A DNA stretch of 64,000 bases from Drosophila miranda (GCF_003369915.1 NC_046673.1:15856001-15920000); one strand, 5' to 3'; numbered from the stretch's first letter, positions 37,340 through 50,689 are shown. Notes: generated by a model from the letters alone, not told the origin. Numbers and translations are program-made.

Positions 37340-40300
37340 CTAGAGTCTAGACTCTAGGCATAATGCAAAATGATCTTAAATTCGAATTCAAATGTAATTG
37401 AACTTGTAGACGTTGTGCCGCCAAATGAAAGCGATCCCAGGCACTCAATGACACAGCAGATGTGTCTCACGATCAAGGCTCTAAAGGTGTAAAAGTGTCA
37501 CTGAGTGCGTGTGTGTGTGTGTGTGTGTGTAATGTCCCTCTCTACATGTAGATCACTGATAAGCAAAAGTCGATACATAGGAAAAGAATTTGCGGTACAA
37601 GGCGCCACGACAAGACATGACATGACATACACTCGTACACCTGTCTATTTGTGCGAGTGTGTGTGTGTGTGTGTCTGTACGCCTCCCTTCAATTAGGGGG
37701 CGGCATGAGTGTAGAACAAGTGTTTTCGTAATGACGCAAATGGGTTTTGCAAAACTGTTTTTCTTGCTACTTGCATCCATCCCCTCTACAGGGCTCTCTG
37801 GATATCTGGCAGAGGAATGATTCATAGTTGCGGAGAATGTCTTAAGAATAGAATTTCTGTTCCTCGATTATATGATTAGTCCACCGGTTAGATAAGGTCT
37901 CTGCTCCAATTCCAGTGCTTAATTGGAGAGACAGACAACAGTTCCGATCTGCCATCAGAGTGGGAGTGCTAGAGTGGAGTGGTCTGGTCTGGAGTGTCCT
38001 CTTCAAAACTCAATTGATCGACTGGCAGAGGGTTTCTTTGTTACAATACCGATACCCATGTCCATACCCACACCCGTACGCATACTCTTACACACGTAAA
38101 AAGCTTTATTTGACTTTGAGAAGAAATTGTCACCCTGTGGTGTGGTGCAGTGGGGAGGGGGGGGCAAGCCATGTGATCCATTGATGAACGGACTTTCTAA
38201 TCGATGGACGGACAAATCGACTTCACATTCTGTCGACTCATCTCCGGTGCGTGTCACGTACATGTGTACTCCGGGCAGCGCTGCCCTGCTCAGCGCTCAT
38301 GGGCTCTGCTCTTCGTACAGTGAAAGCTCTCTCTTGACGGATCGACCGCTAAGACCGTTCGTTCTCCCTGTTTGCTTTTCCAAAAGTCATCTAATAATCC
38401 ACGATCATGACGTCGACGTAAACGGCAAACAAATGGCTATAAATAACCCGGAAAAACCCGAACCATACCGTACCGTAGCCTTTATCTAGGATCTCTAAAT
38501 ATTTAGGGGATTGGTCGGCGGACGGACAGGCGCTGGGCGTGTGGTCAGTAGTCAATCAGTGCGCTAGACGCAGAAACAATCTTACTGTTTATTTGTGGCA
38601 ATACGATGGACGAGTATCTGTATCTGTACGATGGTATTGCCCAGATAACGCATTTGTTTATAGCTTTATACATTCGCCTCAAGAAATTACTTTTCATTTT
38701 CATCGATAGAGATTTTCGTTTGTGTTTGTTGCTGTTTGTTGTTGTCAAATTTTGCGTTTTTGCGTTTTAGCAATGGGAAAACCTACAATTTTTGCCCATT
38801 TCTGTGCGGATCGGCCCTTAGCTAACTCGAAAAACGGACACTTGTCGGTAAACAACTCAATTGTTGTCATAAAAATCAAACAATATTGAATGCAGTCTTC
38901 TAAGTGGTACGTTAATGGAGGAGGCCCTTCCCTTCCCTTCCTCCATATCCGAGCATGGTGTAATATTTACCCAGAAATTGCATGGGTGCGGAGGGGAGGA
39001 AAGAGCGTTACTAATGGGAAAGTCTGGTAAAGACACACACCCGTAACTACATATATAAATTTGTTGCATAATTATTCGTAAATATATTCCTAGATATGTC
39101 TTTGTTCCCATAGAAGGAGGCTATCTATCTTATGGTACGGATATTCCTTAATCTTGGATGTTCCAATTCCTTTTCTTAAGTACATATACTCGTGCATCTA
39201 TCCATCAAAAAGTAATTTGGTTGTCTATCTGTCTGTCTATCTGGTTATATTCCTCATATCCCACTCAAGGTTCCCATCAGAACAGATCAGATCAGACGCA
39301 AGCGAATTCCCAGATGGTTTCCAATTGTTTCCTGCTGAGGCCGCATAATCTCTCATTAGATTGTATCTCTTATTGGGGCCTGTTGACGACTACAATTTAT
39401 ACTATATCACTCATCTATCTATATATATTTACTGATATCTACTGGAATATTTATTGAATTTACTGATTGATACAAATCCACCTCCTCCTCTACAGGTGGG
39501 CGGTGGGATGAGCGATGTGTTTGTAATTTATTTTCCTATCTAATTATATGACGTTTACTTGTGTTTATTGTTGGGAAATACGTTTTAAAACCGATTTAGA
39601 TACATGCCTCCCAATCGGATGCGATACCGTTCTCCACTTCACTCCGAAAATAACCGAAAAAGAAAAATAAACAAAAAACGAAACGAAAACGAAAACGAAA
39701 ATCTGTCGCACTTTCGATTCGATTCAACAAATCAGTGCACTGTGTCGTCCGTCGACTTGTTTTTGTTTTTTTTGTTGGTTTTTTGGTTCTCGGGTAATTA
39801 ATGGCACAACAATTTACAAAATAATTTTTCGGTAAACTACAACGAAATTGGATTTGCACGGATGTTCTATGGTTTTTTGTTGGCGTTTTACTGTTGGAAC
39901 CGGCTGCGTCAGAGGCATTTGCCCCAATGAAAGGCAGCCGCTCCTCCGCCAACACCAAAAAGCCGTTTTCGGAAAAAACTTTTCCTTCAATGAGAATAAA
40001 CGACGGACGGACGAGTACGTATACATTCCTATACTAAATAAATCCGTAAACATGTACATATGTATGTATGTATGTGGGGCTATACTAGTCGCTAAATTTC
40101 TTTCTTTCTCATTTTTATAAATAAACAAGAGACAAGAGATGTGATGTGTTCTCTGTTGTGCGCAAATGTCTGTCTGTTGTTTGTTCCGAGAGAAAATGGG
40201 GTCGGGGCGCCACAAAGAACACGGCGGGGGAGTTAAGATCGCGCACCCGCACCGAGCCCCCGCCCCCGCCTCCGACAACAATTGAAAGTTGAACTCTGTT

Positions 40301-41030
40301 GATGCTTCCGCCTGGTAATCCCCCAGCATCCTCTATCCCCTCGTATTGCTGATACGATACTGCCCCGTGGCTGTTGCTGGACGGACGTGCAGGTGCACAC
40401 AGATCGTGACGGAATTGGCAAATTCCTAATTGCAGATGTTACGGGCTACGACCAAAACTATTTATGCAAATGCAACGCTTCCCCGATTGTTACAACACTT
40501 CTATCTCCCTCCCTCTGGAGAGGGTGTGTGTGTTTCTGTGTGTTTGCATACGAGTAATCACTGACGTAAGCAGTGTTACGTAGTGGTAGTGGCAGGCGGC
40601 AACAATTACTTGTGATAACGGCAAACATTAATTGTATTGTCAAAAAGCATCCCCATCCCCCCACCCCATCCTGCCTGGCAATATAAATTGTCGTTGCGGC
40701 TGATAAATTACACTAATCGCTGGCGATGCCATGCCGAGACGATTGTACCCCGCCTCCACACACGGCACGATCTGAGAGCAGAAGATTTCGAGTATGCACA
40801 TTCCGAGCGATGGAGATGGGATGGGATGGAATAGAATGGAGCACAACAGAATAGAGTAGCGTGCAAACCACATAAATAAATTCCATGCCAGAAATACTTC
40901 TAGTCTGGTGTCCAGCGTGGCGCCAGGCACCGGTGCATGGACTGCTTGGACTGCTTGACGAATTTCCATTGGATTGACTGCTTGAACTGCCAAACGAGAA
41001 AACAAGCACCGTTTGTTGGGGAGGGGGGTG
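37340..41030. other. Gene-free stretch
   Basis: No supported exon. It contains (GT)n runs at about 37505-37531 and 37658-37673, a short GTATAT/TATGTATG-rich stretch near 40060, and otherwise unremarkable sequence. It probably holds the promoter of the small membrane-protein gene at its left end. Confidence 0.5.
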
Positions 41031-41149
41031 CGGTGTTTATTTCCTTTAAAAAATGTGCAAGCCAAAAGTTTTATGAACGTTAATGTCTGTTGCGTTCTGT
41101 TCCTGCCTCTGCAGCAAGTCGTCCCACCCAGTCGCCTCCGCCTCTTGTC

Positions 41150-41704
41150 TTATAGCGAATCAATGCTGGATTTCTTCTTGCTCATGCCAAACCACTCCAT
41201 CCAGGTCTTCTTGCGTCCAGAAGCGGAGGCGGTACTAGCTGTTGCGGGAACTTCGCCGTCTACTGGAGCAACAGCACTGGTGGCGGGCGCGGCGTTAGGG
41301 GGCTCCTGCACCTGCAGCGTGGTTGCGAAACTGTTGGCCATCATGCTGTTCACGCTGGTGATCGTCGACAAGGTCTTGGAGGGTCGACCGGTGGCTGCAA
41401 AGCTGGCTGCCAACGCTATGGCCATGGCGGCGGGCGACTGCGCGGTCTGCACTACCTGTGTGAGGGCCGCCGTCGCCGCCGCCGACGTCGCCGTTGTCGT
41501 CGTCGTCGTCATCTCTGGTGCTGGTTCTGGTGCCTCTGCTGGTATGGGTGGCACCTGTTCTGCCACCTTGTCATCGGTCGGCACCTCTGCGACCTGTCCT
41601 ACCGGAGCTCCCTCCACGCCGGCCACACTGGGCGTTGGTGTGGGACCTCTGTTCCTGTTGCGCTTGTTGCGTCGGAACGGTTTGCTGATGAAAGGCAGGC
41701 ACAT
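41150..41704 (-). CDS. Ala/Pro/Thr-rich 184-aa protein, uncharacterised
   Basis: A single-exon frame of 184 residues from an ATG in the context CACC-ATG on its own strand. It starts MCLPFISKPFRRNKRNRNR, with a Cys at position 2 and a basic cluster that could direct membrane attachment. The middle is low-complexity Ala/Thr/Pro/Val with a run of Thr near residue 67. The C-terminus is distinct: GRKKTWMEWFGMSKKKSS, aromatic and basic. A TTTATT on the plus strand at about 41036 gives an AATAAA signal about 110 bp past the stop. I know no family for it. Both ends look constrained while the middle looks like filler, which argues for a real gene. It is divergent from the MARVEL-like gene, with 500 bp between starts. 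Confidence 0.6.
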   Translation of the reverse strand: MCLPFISKPFRRNKRNRNRGPTPTPSVAGVEGAPVGQVAEVPTDDKVAEQVPPIPAEAPEPAPEMTTTTTTATSAAATAALTQVVQTAQSPAAMAIALAASFAATGRPSKTLSTITSVNSMMANSFATTLQVQEPPNAAPATSAVAPVDGEVPATASTASASGRKKTWMEWFGMSKKKSSIDSL

Positions 41705-42202
41705 GGTGCTACCGGAGTACTAACAATTTGCAACAGAAATAACGTGTTTATTGAATTTTGAATTTCGGGGATTTAGGCCGAGAATTTTGCTGTGACTAAA
41801 TAGTCAACGAGATGATAACAGACTGAAAACTGACTGAGCGCATTCCCTCGAATCACTCGGACCCACACATCTGACCTGACCGGACCGATGCCAGGCCTGC
41901 GCCTACTGCGATTTCATACACACAGTGGTTCGAACAGAGCTCTCAAAGCGATGCAGACGCAGACGCAGACATGCAGCGCAGACGCATAGCCACTTCTGGC
42001 ACCACTGTACGCTTGCGCCGCTTGGGGCAGGCAGGAGAGCGGCTGCCGCCAGATGTGTCTAATTATAGACGACCCCAGACCTAGGCGCAGTCTCATCCCT
42101 TGTGGCATTGTCTTGTGGCAGAGTCTGTGCTGTTCTGTTCGGTTCAGAGAACAGTTGGAAATAGGCTCGCGGCAAAGGAGCAGCACAGCACCTACGTACA
42201 CA

Positions 42203-42879
42203 ATGTCTTCGTTTGGAATGCGTGGCATGAGTCAGCCGCTGGGCATCAGGATCTGCTGCTGCCGCGTCTGTACGTGCATCAACTTTGGCTTTGTGCTGTC
42301 GCGGGTGGGACTGCTCAAGCTGATGCAACTGGGCCTGGCCATGCTCTGCGAGGGCCTCCTGATACGCTACGGTGTGCCCTATGCCGATTCCATTGGCCAG
42401 GCGCTCACCAGCTTTCTGGCCACCACAGGACACTGCTTCACCACGACGGGCATACTGCTCCTGTGCTATGGATTCTCGGAGAAGTCATACGGCCTCATTC
42501 GACAATCACTGTTTGTGAGTAGTTCTCCCTCTAGATCCTCCCTACCCCCCCCCCCCCCCCCCCAAGCTTTGCAGATGCTTTGATGATCTTTTTTTCAGGA
42601 GACCCTGTTCAATGGTCTTGCAGCGTGCATGTACTTCAGCTCCTCCAGCTACATGGGATTCGCGTGCGTTGTGTGGCTGCATCCGCAGTTCTTGGTGCGT
42701 CCCGGCTTCTGGGCATATCCGGCCATGACCGCCTGCTATGTGAGTGTGGAAATTAAAGCGTTAAGTGCCTTCCCATCTTGATTCCTGTTTGCTTGTTTCA
42801 GTACATGGGCTATGCGGCGGGACTGCTGCATGCAATCGATGCCTTTCTGGCCTTCAAGCACTTCAGGGGAGCGCGCTAA
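42203..42879 (+). CDS. Four-TM MARVEL-like membrane protein
   Basis: Exons 42203-42514, 42599-42739 and 42802-42879 join in phase to 176 residues. The frame is open further upstream, but ATG at 42203 (context CACA-ATG) starts the natural protein. After a Cys-rich juxtamembrane start (ICCCRVCTC) there are four hydrophobic segments at about 33-52, 66-92, 107-130 and 140-170, with small residues and a WLHP motif between the third and fourth. That layout and length fit fly MARVEL-domain proteins such as Singles bar (myoblast fusion) and its relatives; I cannot tell which. The first intron holds a run of 19 C just upstream of its acceptor. It converges with Axs, the two stops being 212 bp apart. 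Confidence 0.85.
42545..42563. repeat. Poly-C run in MARVEL-like gene intron 1
   Basis: Nineteen consecutive C bases, ending about 35 bp before the acceptor of the 84-nt intron. Such runs are unstable and often misread in assemblies. Confidence 0.95.
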
Positions 42880-43090
42880 GGGGCGCTAGAGTCTCTTATG
42901 GGGGTTTGAGATTAAAGCATTTATATTTTCTAAGGCACACTTTTCCTTCGGTTAGAGTTTTCACATTAAAATCGCATAAAACGTACAAATATAATAACTT
43001 TTAAAATGGACCTGGTTCTAATAGCACCAACAACTGGAACTGGAGATTGGAGTTCGGAGATTGCAGATTAGAGGAGTGGGAGAGTGGATT

Positions 43091-45496
43091 CTAGGCCATC
43101 TTATTAGTCTCCGCCTTGAATTTTCTGCAAGCAAATGAAAACAATAAATGGAGGAAGGGCAGGGATGCCACGGCAGGGATGCACCCACTTGAGTTGCTTG
43201 AGGGCCTGGCTGGTCTCAAAGTCTGCTTTCAGCAGACCAATTCGCACCCAGCGCGGACGCTCGTGGATAACCTTGTGGATGACGAACTTGAGGCCTAGCA
43301 GCAGATGCTCAAAGATGACAAACGACAGCTCCGGCACCGTGGGCAGCCAGTGCGAGAAGAATTCTCTACGGAAGGGACAAGCAATTGTATCTTAGGTCTT
43401 TAAACGAAAGCCTCGCTTTCGGCCGCTCACTCACTTGACATTCGGCTGGAGGAAGAGCAGACCGCAGTTGCTCAGCAGCGACATGACGGACAGCAGCTCG
43501 AAGGCCAGCTGCCAGGCGCCAATGTTCTTGGCCCTGCGGGCGAACGGACGCTTGAAGATGTTGCAAAGCTTGAACATGTCGATGTGGACGGCAAACACGT
43601 TGTTGATGAGCGCCCCGATGGCGGCGAAGGGGGCCACGGCGGCAAAGAGTACAACGAACCCGAACTGTATGCACACCTGCAGGTAGTCCTCGTATGTGGA
43701 ATGGTAGGCATCCAGGCCGGACTCGTAGAACGACTGCTCGTACCGGGGCTGATCGCTGATATTGTCCAGCTTCTCCTCCTCGGTCACGGTGTCGCGATGG
43801 CGAAACTTGGCATACTTCTGCCGGAGCACAGCCATCAGCGGGATGCCGATCTCCTGGGCAATGCACAGCAGCTGGAATATGAGTAGCTGCATCATCAGCT
43901 GGTACTTCAGTTGCTTGAGGTCCTGCAGGACGAAGGCGATGTAGAACTGGGAGAAGAAGTTGTTGACGATCTCGAAGAGCATCAGCTTGTTGACCCGATG
44001 CCGGTCGTACTGCGAGCGGGTGCGATGGTTCTCCAGCTTTGTGAGGAATGTGGCCAACTTCTCGTACGCCCACGAGAAGATGGCTATCAGAATGGACTGC
44101 ACAATGACCGGCACGTACAGCAGCCACGAGTCTGCGCCAAAATCTGCCAGCACCTCGGCCTCGATCTGGAACTGGTAGAGGGCGAACCAGCCGGCCGCCA
44201 CCACACAGACGAGCACCACCGGATACGAAATGCAGTACATTTGCAGGTACGTGTAGCGCATCGGGTAATGCAGTGTCATTTTGCCGGTAATCGGATCGGG
44301 CTTTAGCTGGCCCTGGTAGGCGGAGCGCGGCTTGTCCAGGCTGCTCATCTCGATGGTGCCCCATCGGTACGAGTAGCCAGCACATTTGCGCTTCCACAGC
44401 TCCAGGAAGATCTGCAACGGAATAGCTTAAAAGCTATGCTTACACATAGTCCTGGAGGGACTCACAGTTGTCCAGACCACATAGAAACTGCACACAATCG
44501 AGAGATTCAGGTCAAATAGGTACTGCAGTATGCCAAAGACAGCGGGAAAGATCAGGGCCTTCGTGTAGAACTCAATGAAGCCGAAATAGAGGCCAATGCT
44601 GGAGCCAAAATAGTTTCGGATGTCCTCTATGGGTAGATGGGAGCGCTTCAGATTCCAGTTGAAGCGATCCAGATAGAGCTGCAGGAGGAACAGAGCCAGC
44701 AGGAGAGTCAACAAATGCTCTGACCTGCAGATCACGGAAGTCACACTCACAATATCGTGCAGGGGAAACATGTCCTCGATGTAGCCCTTCAGTATGTAGG
44801 ACTTGATCGCTGGCTTGATCACATCCTTGATCAGAACGGGGATCTCACAGTAGCGCAGTATTTGATCCTTGCCCATGCCGGGCAGCAGAAAGTCGGAGAT
44901 GCACCCATTGTTGAACTTTTGCATGCTGCCCGTGGTGGTCTTCTTCTCCAGCTCGGCCACATCGGCCAGCCGCAACAAGGTGTCCAAACTGGCCGACAAA
45001 TACAGATACTTTTCGGTTTTTCTACAGAAAAGAAATGTCAATAACAAAGTACTATAATGTATAGGGAGGCACACTGGCACACACCCTAAAGTTTCCAGAG
45101 TGGTCTGTATGCCAAATTCCTGGATGATCTTCTCCACATCCTGGCAGTGGCGCAGCTTGGCCTTCTCCGTGAATATGATGACTATTTGCGTCTGTAAGAG
45201 AGAGAGAGAGCCTTTTTTCATTAGGAATTCTCAGGCTCATTCTCATCCCACCACTGACCTTGTCGAAGGGTTCGTCCACGTCGGTGTCGTCATCTCCCTG
45301 AAGGGTGCGCTGCCTTTGCAGGGCCTCAAGCTTCAGACTGCGCTGGCGGCGAAACAATTGGTTTTCAATGATGTTACGGGTGCGTGGTCCTGGACCTGGC
45401 CAACAGAACAGCAGAAGAAAAAGTGCTTGTATACGTTTCTACATTTATGATTATTTGCATTGCCCTGTACTCACTCTTGGCATCTTCAGACATCAT
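43091..45496 (-). CDS. Axs: Anoctamin (TMEM16, ANO10-like), Axs
   Basis: Eight coding exons, 45475-45496, 45259-45395, 45085-45191, 44751-45021, 44466-44678, 43435-44411, 43189-43365 and 43091-43124, close in frame to 645 residues, the length expected for Axs. Axs is an ANO10/TMEM16K-type membrane protein of the spindle-associated ER sheath, named for abnormal X segregation in female meiosis. A cytoplasmic N-terminus (about 1-185) is followed by IRNYFGSSIGLYFGF, the family's entry into the first membrane helix, then about eight to ten helices, including the conserved RTRSQYDRHRVNKLMLFEIVN block typical of ANO10. The intron between exons 4 and 5 is 72 nt, in frame and without stops. The first coding exon is only 22 nt. 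The alternative start is the second of two consecutive ATGs. Confidence 0.92.
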
Positions 45497-46064
45497 TTAT
45501 TATCTATGATGATAATGGGTGAGTGGCAGCCAGACACGTCAGTCGTTGCCTCTGGGTCGCTGCGGTACTAATAACAATGCCGAAAGCCACTAGAATATTT
45601 TGCTACAGTGGCATGAGTAAGTGCCAGGAAAGTGTGCGGACTGCGGACTGTGGCTGTGTCTGTGCCACTCCTCTATGCGTCTCGCTGGCCCTGTAGTTGT
45701 GTGTTTGTGTGGATGTTTTCGCTTGCGCCAATGCCAAAATACCAATTTAATAATGCCAGAATATGTATTTCTGTGCTATGCTGTGCCACAACAGCAGAAA
45801 CAGAAACAATCTTGCACTGGCTTTTGCCGGTTCTGCTTTGTTTGTTTTTGTTGTTGTTCGTTCTTCTGCTGGCGTGGACGGATGGCGGGCCGGAGCATCG
45901 CATCTCTCAGGTGTGTGACGTCACTTAACCCGGTGTGTTATCGAATTGGATTAGCATCAAAAAAAAAAAAATGCCAGTCATAATTGACTTAATTATCAAG
46001 TTGATTTATTTATTCAATTCTTCAATATTCATTTATTCAATATTTCCCTCTTTGCCGCCCTCAT

Positions 46065-46145
46065 CAGTGTGACCAGTGAAAGAATTATACGGTCTGACCC
46101 TCGGAAATATACCGAAATAGACCGTCTATTTCAAAATATACCGAT
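46065..46145 (-). promoter_or_regulatory. Axs core promoter: Ohler motif 1 plus motif 6
   Basis: On the minus strand, a perfect TGGTCACACTG (motif 1, bound by M1BP) lies at 46065-46075. Upstream of it is a perfect motif 6 match at 46105-46116 and an 11-of-12 match at 46134-46145. Motif 6 upstream of motif 1 is a standard Drosophila housekeeping promoter layout. It predicts a transcription start near 46.06 kb and a 5' leader of about 560 nt before the Axs ATG. Confidence 0.65.
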
Positions 46146-48999
46146 GAAAAACGAACTTAGCCAACTTTTTTACATGTTAACTACACGGTAACTACATATC
46201 AACAACATATGTATGGAGTATGGACTTACCGAATACCCTATTACTATTAATTTCTCAGATCGACATATTTTTCACCTATTTATGCATATGATTAGTTTCC
46301 TGCATATACATATATCTCTATACCGATACCCATTCTTTGTCTTTGTAAGAATAAACTGCAAAATTTCGTTGAGATGTCTTTAAAACAGAGATTGACTATT
46401 TTCTACATTCAGTTGAGCCTGTGGTGATAAACATATCCTGAAATCTATATTATCATTTTCCCAGGGGTATGCAGCACTGTGTCCTTGCATAGTTGCGCGC
46501 CAAATTTGAATTGTTTGCAAGTGACAAGTTTTTGAATAAAATCCAGTGGACTAAATGATGAAGAGAGAGCGAATATTCAAAAAACCTGCCAATGGAAGTT
46601 TCTATAGCCTGTGTTCTCTAATATATTGCTAATCTGAGTGCTAGGATAAAATATAATATACAGAAGACGATATCATATTTCGTGCTGGATTGATCTATCG
46701 ATTGGCCACTATCGTAAAGGCGACTTGCAGCACTGCTTAACTATCGATTGCAGTGCGCAGCAACTGCCGTCCAAAAGGTATAAGTATGTTAGATGGGGTC
46801 TAATAGTTTTCACAACTATGTATAAACATATGCTGCCCGCATCTCATTCGTTTGTTCCGGCATCTGTGCATTTACAGTATTTTTAGCTAAGTTATGGACT
46901 TAAAAACCAAATTCGTTGGCTTTGAAACCAAGTTCGTTTCAAAAGAGAGGCAGCCTAGCTGAATGGCCCCTACCTAATATAGTTATACCATAGCACTCCG
47001 TCGCTTGCAACAGAACCTCCCGTTACGCGAGTGAGTCGCCTTAAAACCGTTCGTGCCGCAGGTAGAGCTGCGCCGTTGCGTGTGTGTTTTTTTTGCCGTG
47101 TGTTTTTTGCGTGCTCTTGTGTTTGATAGTGTCGTTGAGCGCGCCGCGCGCCCTGTGTGCAATATTGTTTAGACACGAACACAGCCCATATACTGCTGAT
47201 GTCCCGAGAGCCACAAAGTGAGTTCCATATTAAAATGAAACGAATCTGAACGTGATGTAACTTGTCCCCTAATAATATCCTTGTGCCTCCCAAAATAAGA
47301 AATCACCTCGGGTTCGTTGCTGATTTTGAAACCGAGCCGAGCCGCCTTTTACCTAATTAGCTGAAGCTGTTTCTGTTTCTGTCTTGGTATCCAAGGGATA
47401 CAGGGATACAGATACAAATGCAGACACAGATACAGCCAAGGGTGTGTTTTCCCCCGTTTCGAGCGTGTTTGTGCGTGCGTGCCTGTGCGCGTGTTTGAAC
47501 CTGTCTCTCTGCCTGCTAAAAATCAATAAAGCAAGAGTCAAACAACAACGGAATGAGTGCTGCTGCTGCTCCTGCAGGTCCTTGCTCCAGGTGGTTGCTG
47601 CTCCACCATTCATTGAGAGGGGGATGACTCCACTCGACTCCCCTCCCCAGTGCCGATTGCAGCTTTACAGCTGCTCGTAATAGCCGACCGTTAGCCGGGC
47701 GAGCGAGCACTTGGATATTTAGCCGAGCATGCAGATGGCCCCGCGCCAAAGCCAAAGCCAGCCAGCCAGCCAGCCAGCGTCTCTCTGGGTGTTAAATGAT
47801 CGATTTGCTCTTGCCACTTGCCACTAAAATGGAGCTAATCCCCCATACCCATACCCACATCGACATCCACATATGGAACGATCCCAATGAACAATCATAG
47901 CCGATTAAATTTTATCTACAGCTGGCATTACGAGCGGCACGGAGTTTTCTTTACAGTTAGCTGCCTTTCTTAACTGGATTGGCAATTGCTGTGTGTGCCT
48001 CTGTGCCCCTGTGCCTGTGTGCGTGTGTGCCTGGGTGCCTGGGTGCCTGTGGCTCGTATATTAAATCATTTACACTTTGCCAACTGCCATGCACTGATTC
48101 TGATGCTTCAATGTATTGTTTACTGTATCTTTGCCTCTCTCTTTGTCTGGAGAGACTCTGACTAATGCAGTAGTTATCTTTTATTGGTCGCTGTTGCCAT
48201 TATCTTATCGGGAATACTACGACAGCAAGTACTTGTAGCGGCAGCGGGAGGACGACTCTATCGCTATCGATCTACCTATGGATGGATGGATGGAGGGATG
48301 GATGAATGGGCGGGTGGAGGGGCAATCTCTGACTCACGGTAGGGGACTGCGTATCAAACGAATTTCAAGTCCAAGTGCAGCCTCAATTGCCTGATTGGCA
48401 TTTTCTTATTGTATCTCTGCATCTGTATCTGTCTCTGTATCTGAAATGGAAATGCGAATGGAAATGAAAATGGACATGAGACTCGGGACACGGGACATGG
48501 GACAAGGCAAAGGCAATGGCAGGGCCAGCTGCTACCTGCCGCACACCCGCCCCCCGCTGCCCCTACGGTAGCCCACACCTCTCTGTTTCTCTGTCTCTGT
48601 CTTTAGACGACTTCTATAGTCTTTCAAGTCGTTAAACCAGTTTATGACTGGACGAACGGGCATGGGGGCCACACGCTAAGTAGAATCAACAGAGAGACGC
48701 TGAATCAGCTGCTCCATAGGCTCTGAGTCGAGTCGGCTCTACGCTACTGTTGTTTTAGATAGTCACCCTGTTATTGTCCAGAGTCGTCCAGCATTGGGGT
48801 ATATACATTTTGGGTGTACAATGGCGGTAACCAATGTGGAATACTCGTGATGATCTTTTTACTAAGATTTTGTTCATAAAAAAACACCCGAAACTGATGA
48901 ATATTAAAACCAGATTATGGAACCACAGGTATATTTTCTCCAAAAAGTTCTAAACATTATTTTCTTTGTGAGTGGAAATGTATTATATTATATTACAAA

Positions 49000-49350
49000 C
49001 CAACTTGCAAGGAATTAATTAAATAATTAATATTTATTATAATTTATTAAAAAAAAAAAACCGTTAACAAATGTATTTCTAATTTATTTTTTGTGATTTA
49101 AAATTGAGGTTTTAATTTTTCTTAAAACACCTATATTTTAATTTAATTTTTATTTTCTATATTTTTATATATTTTATTATTTATTTATATTTTAAATGCA
49201 TTTATTATTTTTAAAAATTATTTTTAACATTTTTTTGTGTTAAAATTATTTTTGTATTTATAAATTAATTAATTTTAATTTATTATTATTTTTTTTCTTC
49301 CTTTGATTTTTTATTTATTTCTTTGTATTTTATTCTGATTATTTTACTGG
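49000..49350. repeat. AT-rich island 1
   Basis: About 350 bp made almost only of A and T, with TTTATTT, TTAAAA and TTATTA motifs and no tandem unit. It might act as a scaffold-attachment region or be degenerate transposon tail DNA; neither can be shown from sequence. Confidence 0.7.
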
Positions 49351-50689
49351 CAATTCAATGGCTCAATGGGCATCCCCCAGTCGCAACATTAAATATGTAT
49401 AGACTGCGCTTATTTATGCTGTTATTGTTATTGTTATTGTTTAAGTAAAAATGGTGCGAAGCGGGGAGATGCACATACATGTACCGCCTCTGTGGAAGCG
49501 TTTATTGGTGGAAGCGTGCCTGCTCGTGGGGGCACAACGACTTCCTCATATTGTGCTTTTTCTGGCCAAAATCAGCTTGTAAAAACCAATTAATAAAATT
49601 CCAAATTCAAGCAACAAAAGAGTGAGAGAGGGAGAGTGGGAGAGGGAGAGAATTGCTATGAAATCATCAAGCTTTCTGCGGAACAGACAGATTTGTCATC
49701 CCATCAGCGGCAGTGGCAGCGGCAGCATCGTCTAATTCTAAGCCTCCAACAAATTGAACAAAAAAAAAAACTTTATTAAATTTAGGCCAATGTCAATGCC
49801 TGGCCAGAAAACAGATTACCCGTTCGAGGGGTGGGGGGAGTACTTAAATACTTAAACATTCAAAAAAAAAAACATTAAACATAACGCGTGCGAAGGGTGA
49901 ATTATGAACGATTGAACGATTGAGCGATGGAACGATCTGCGGAGTCAAGTGGATTTGCCGGCGGCGAGGATGGGGAAGCCTTAGCTTCAAGAGCGGTTCC
50001 GTTTCCCATCCCACAAAACACATCCAAGGGAAGGGCAGGGGGGCAGGGTGGGGGGGAGTGCCACTCAACAGCTGTGCCGTGCCCCATCCACGAGTGTTTA
50101 CAGTTGTTGATCTGGCATTTGTGTGTGCTGCTGACTTCCTTGTTTCATCGCTCGTTTTGGCTTTGGACTGACTTTGAACTTGGCTTTGAATATTCGTGGG
50201 ACTTTCGAAGATCGTGTTCGATCGTGTTCGATCGTGTCGCAGTCGCCTTTTGACCTTCCAATGGGGATTGCAGCCTGTGGCCGGCAGACCCCCAAGGCCC
50301 TGCCTTCCATACATATTTCACCCGTTGACCCAAATGCAATGGCCACACACACACACAAAAAACAACTTAAAATTCAAAAAAATTCAATGATTGCAAATGC
50401 AGAAACAACAACAAAAACAACAACAACAATACCATTAACATTAACAATAGTTTAGTTTATTGAACGCACAATGGGAATGGAATGGGGGGTTGGGGGGGAC
50501 TGGGGTGCTTGGGGTGCTTGGGGGGATGCGAAAATTGTTTAGCCAAATGAAATGCCTGCGAAATGCCTCGGAATTGTGTCAGCCACAAAACACAACAAAA
50601 GCCAGAAATTTCAAATTTATGAGTCTCCCCCCCAAGCATTGGCTTTATTAAGACCAAGAATACAATGCCATGCCAGATATGCACCGAAG

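Noticed and set aside
43366..44397. 343-residue alternate frame over the largest Axs exon
   Set aside because: Gly/Arg/Pro-rich without membrane helices; the Axs frame explains the exon.
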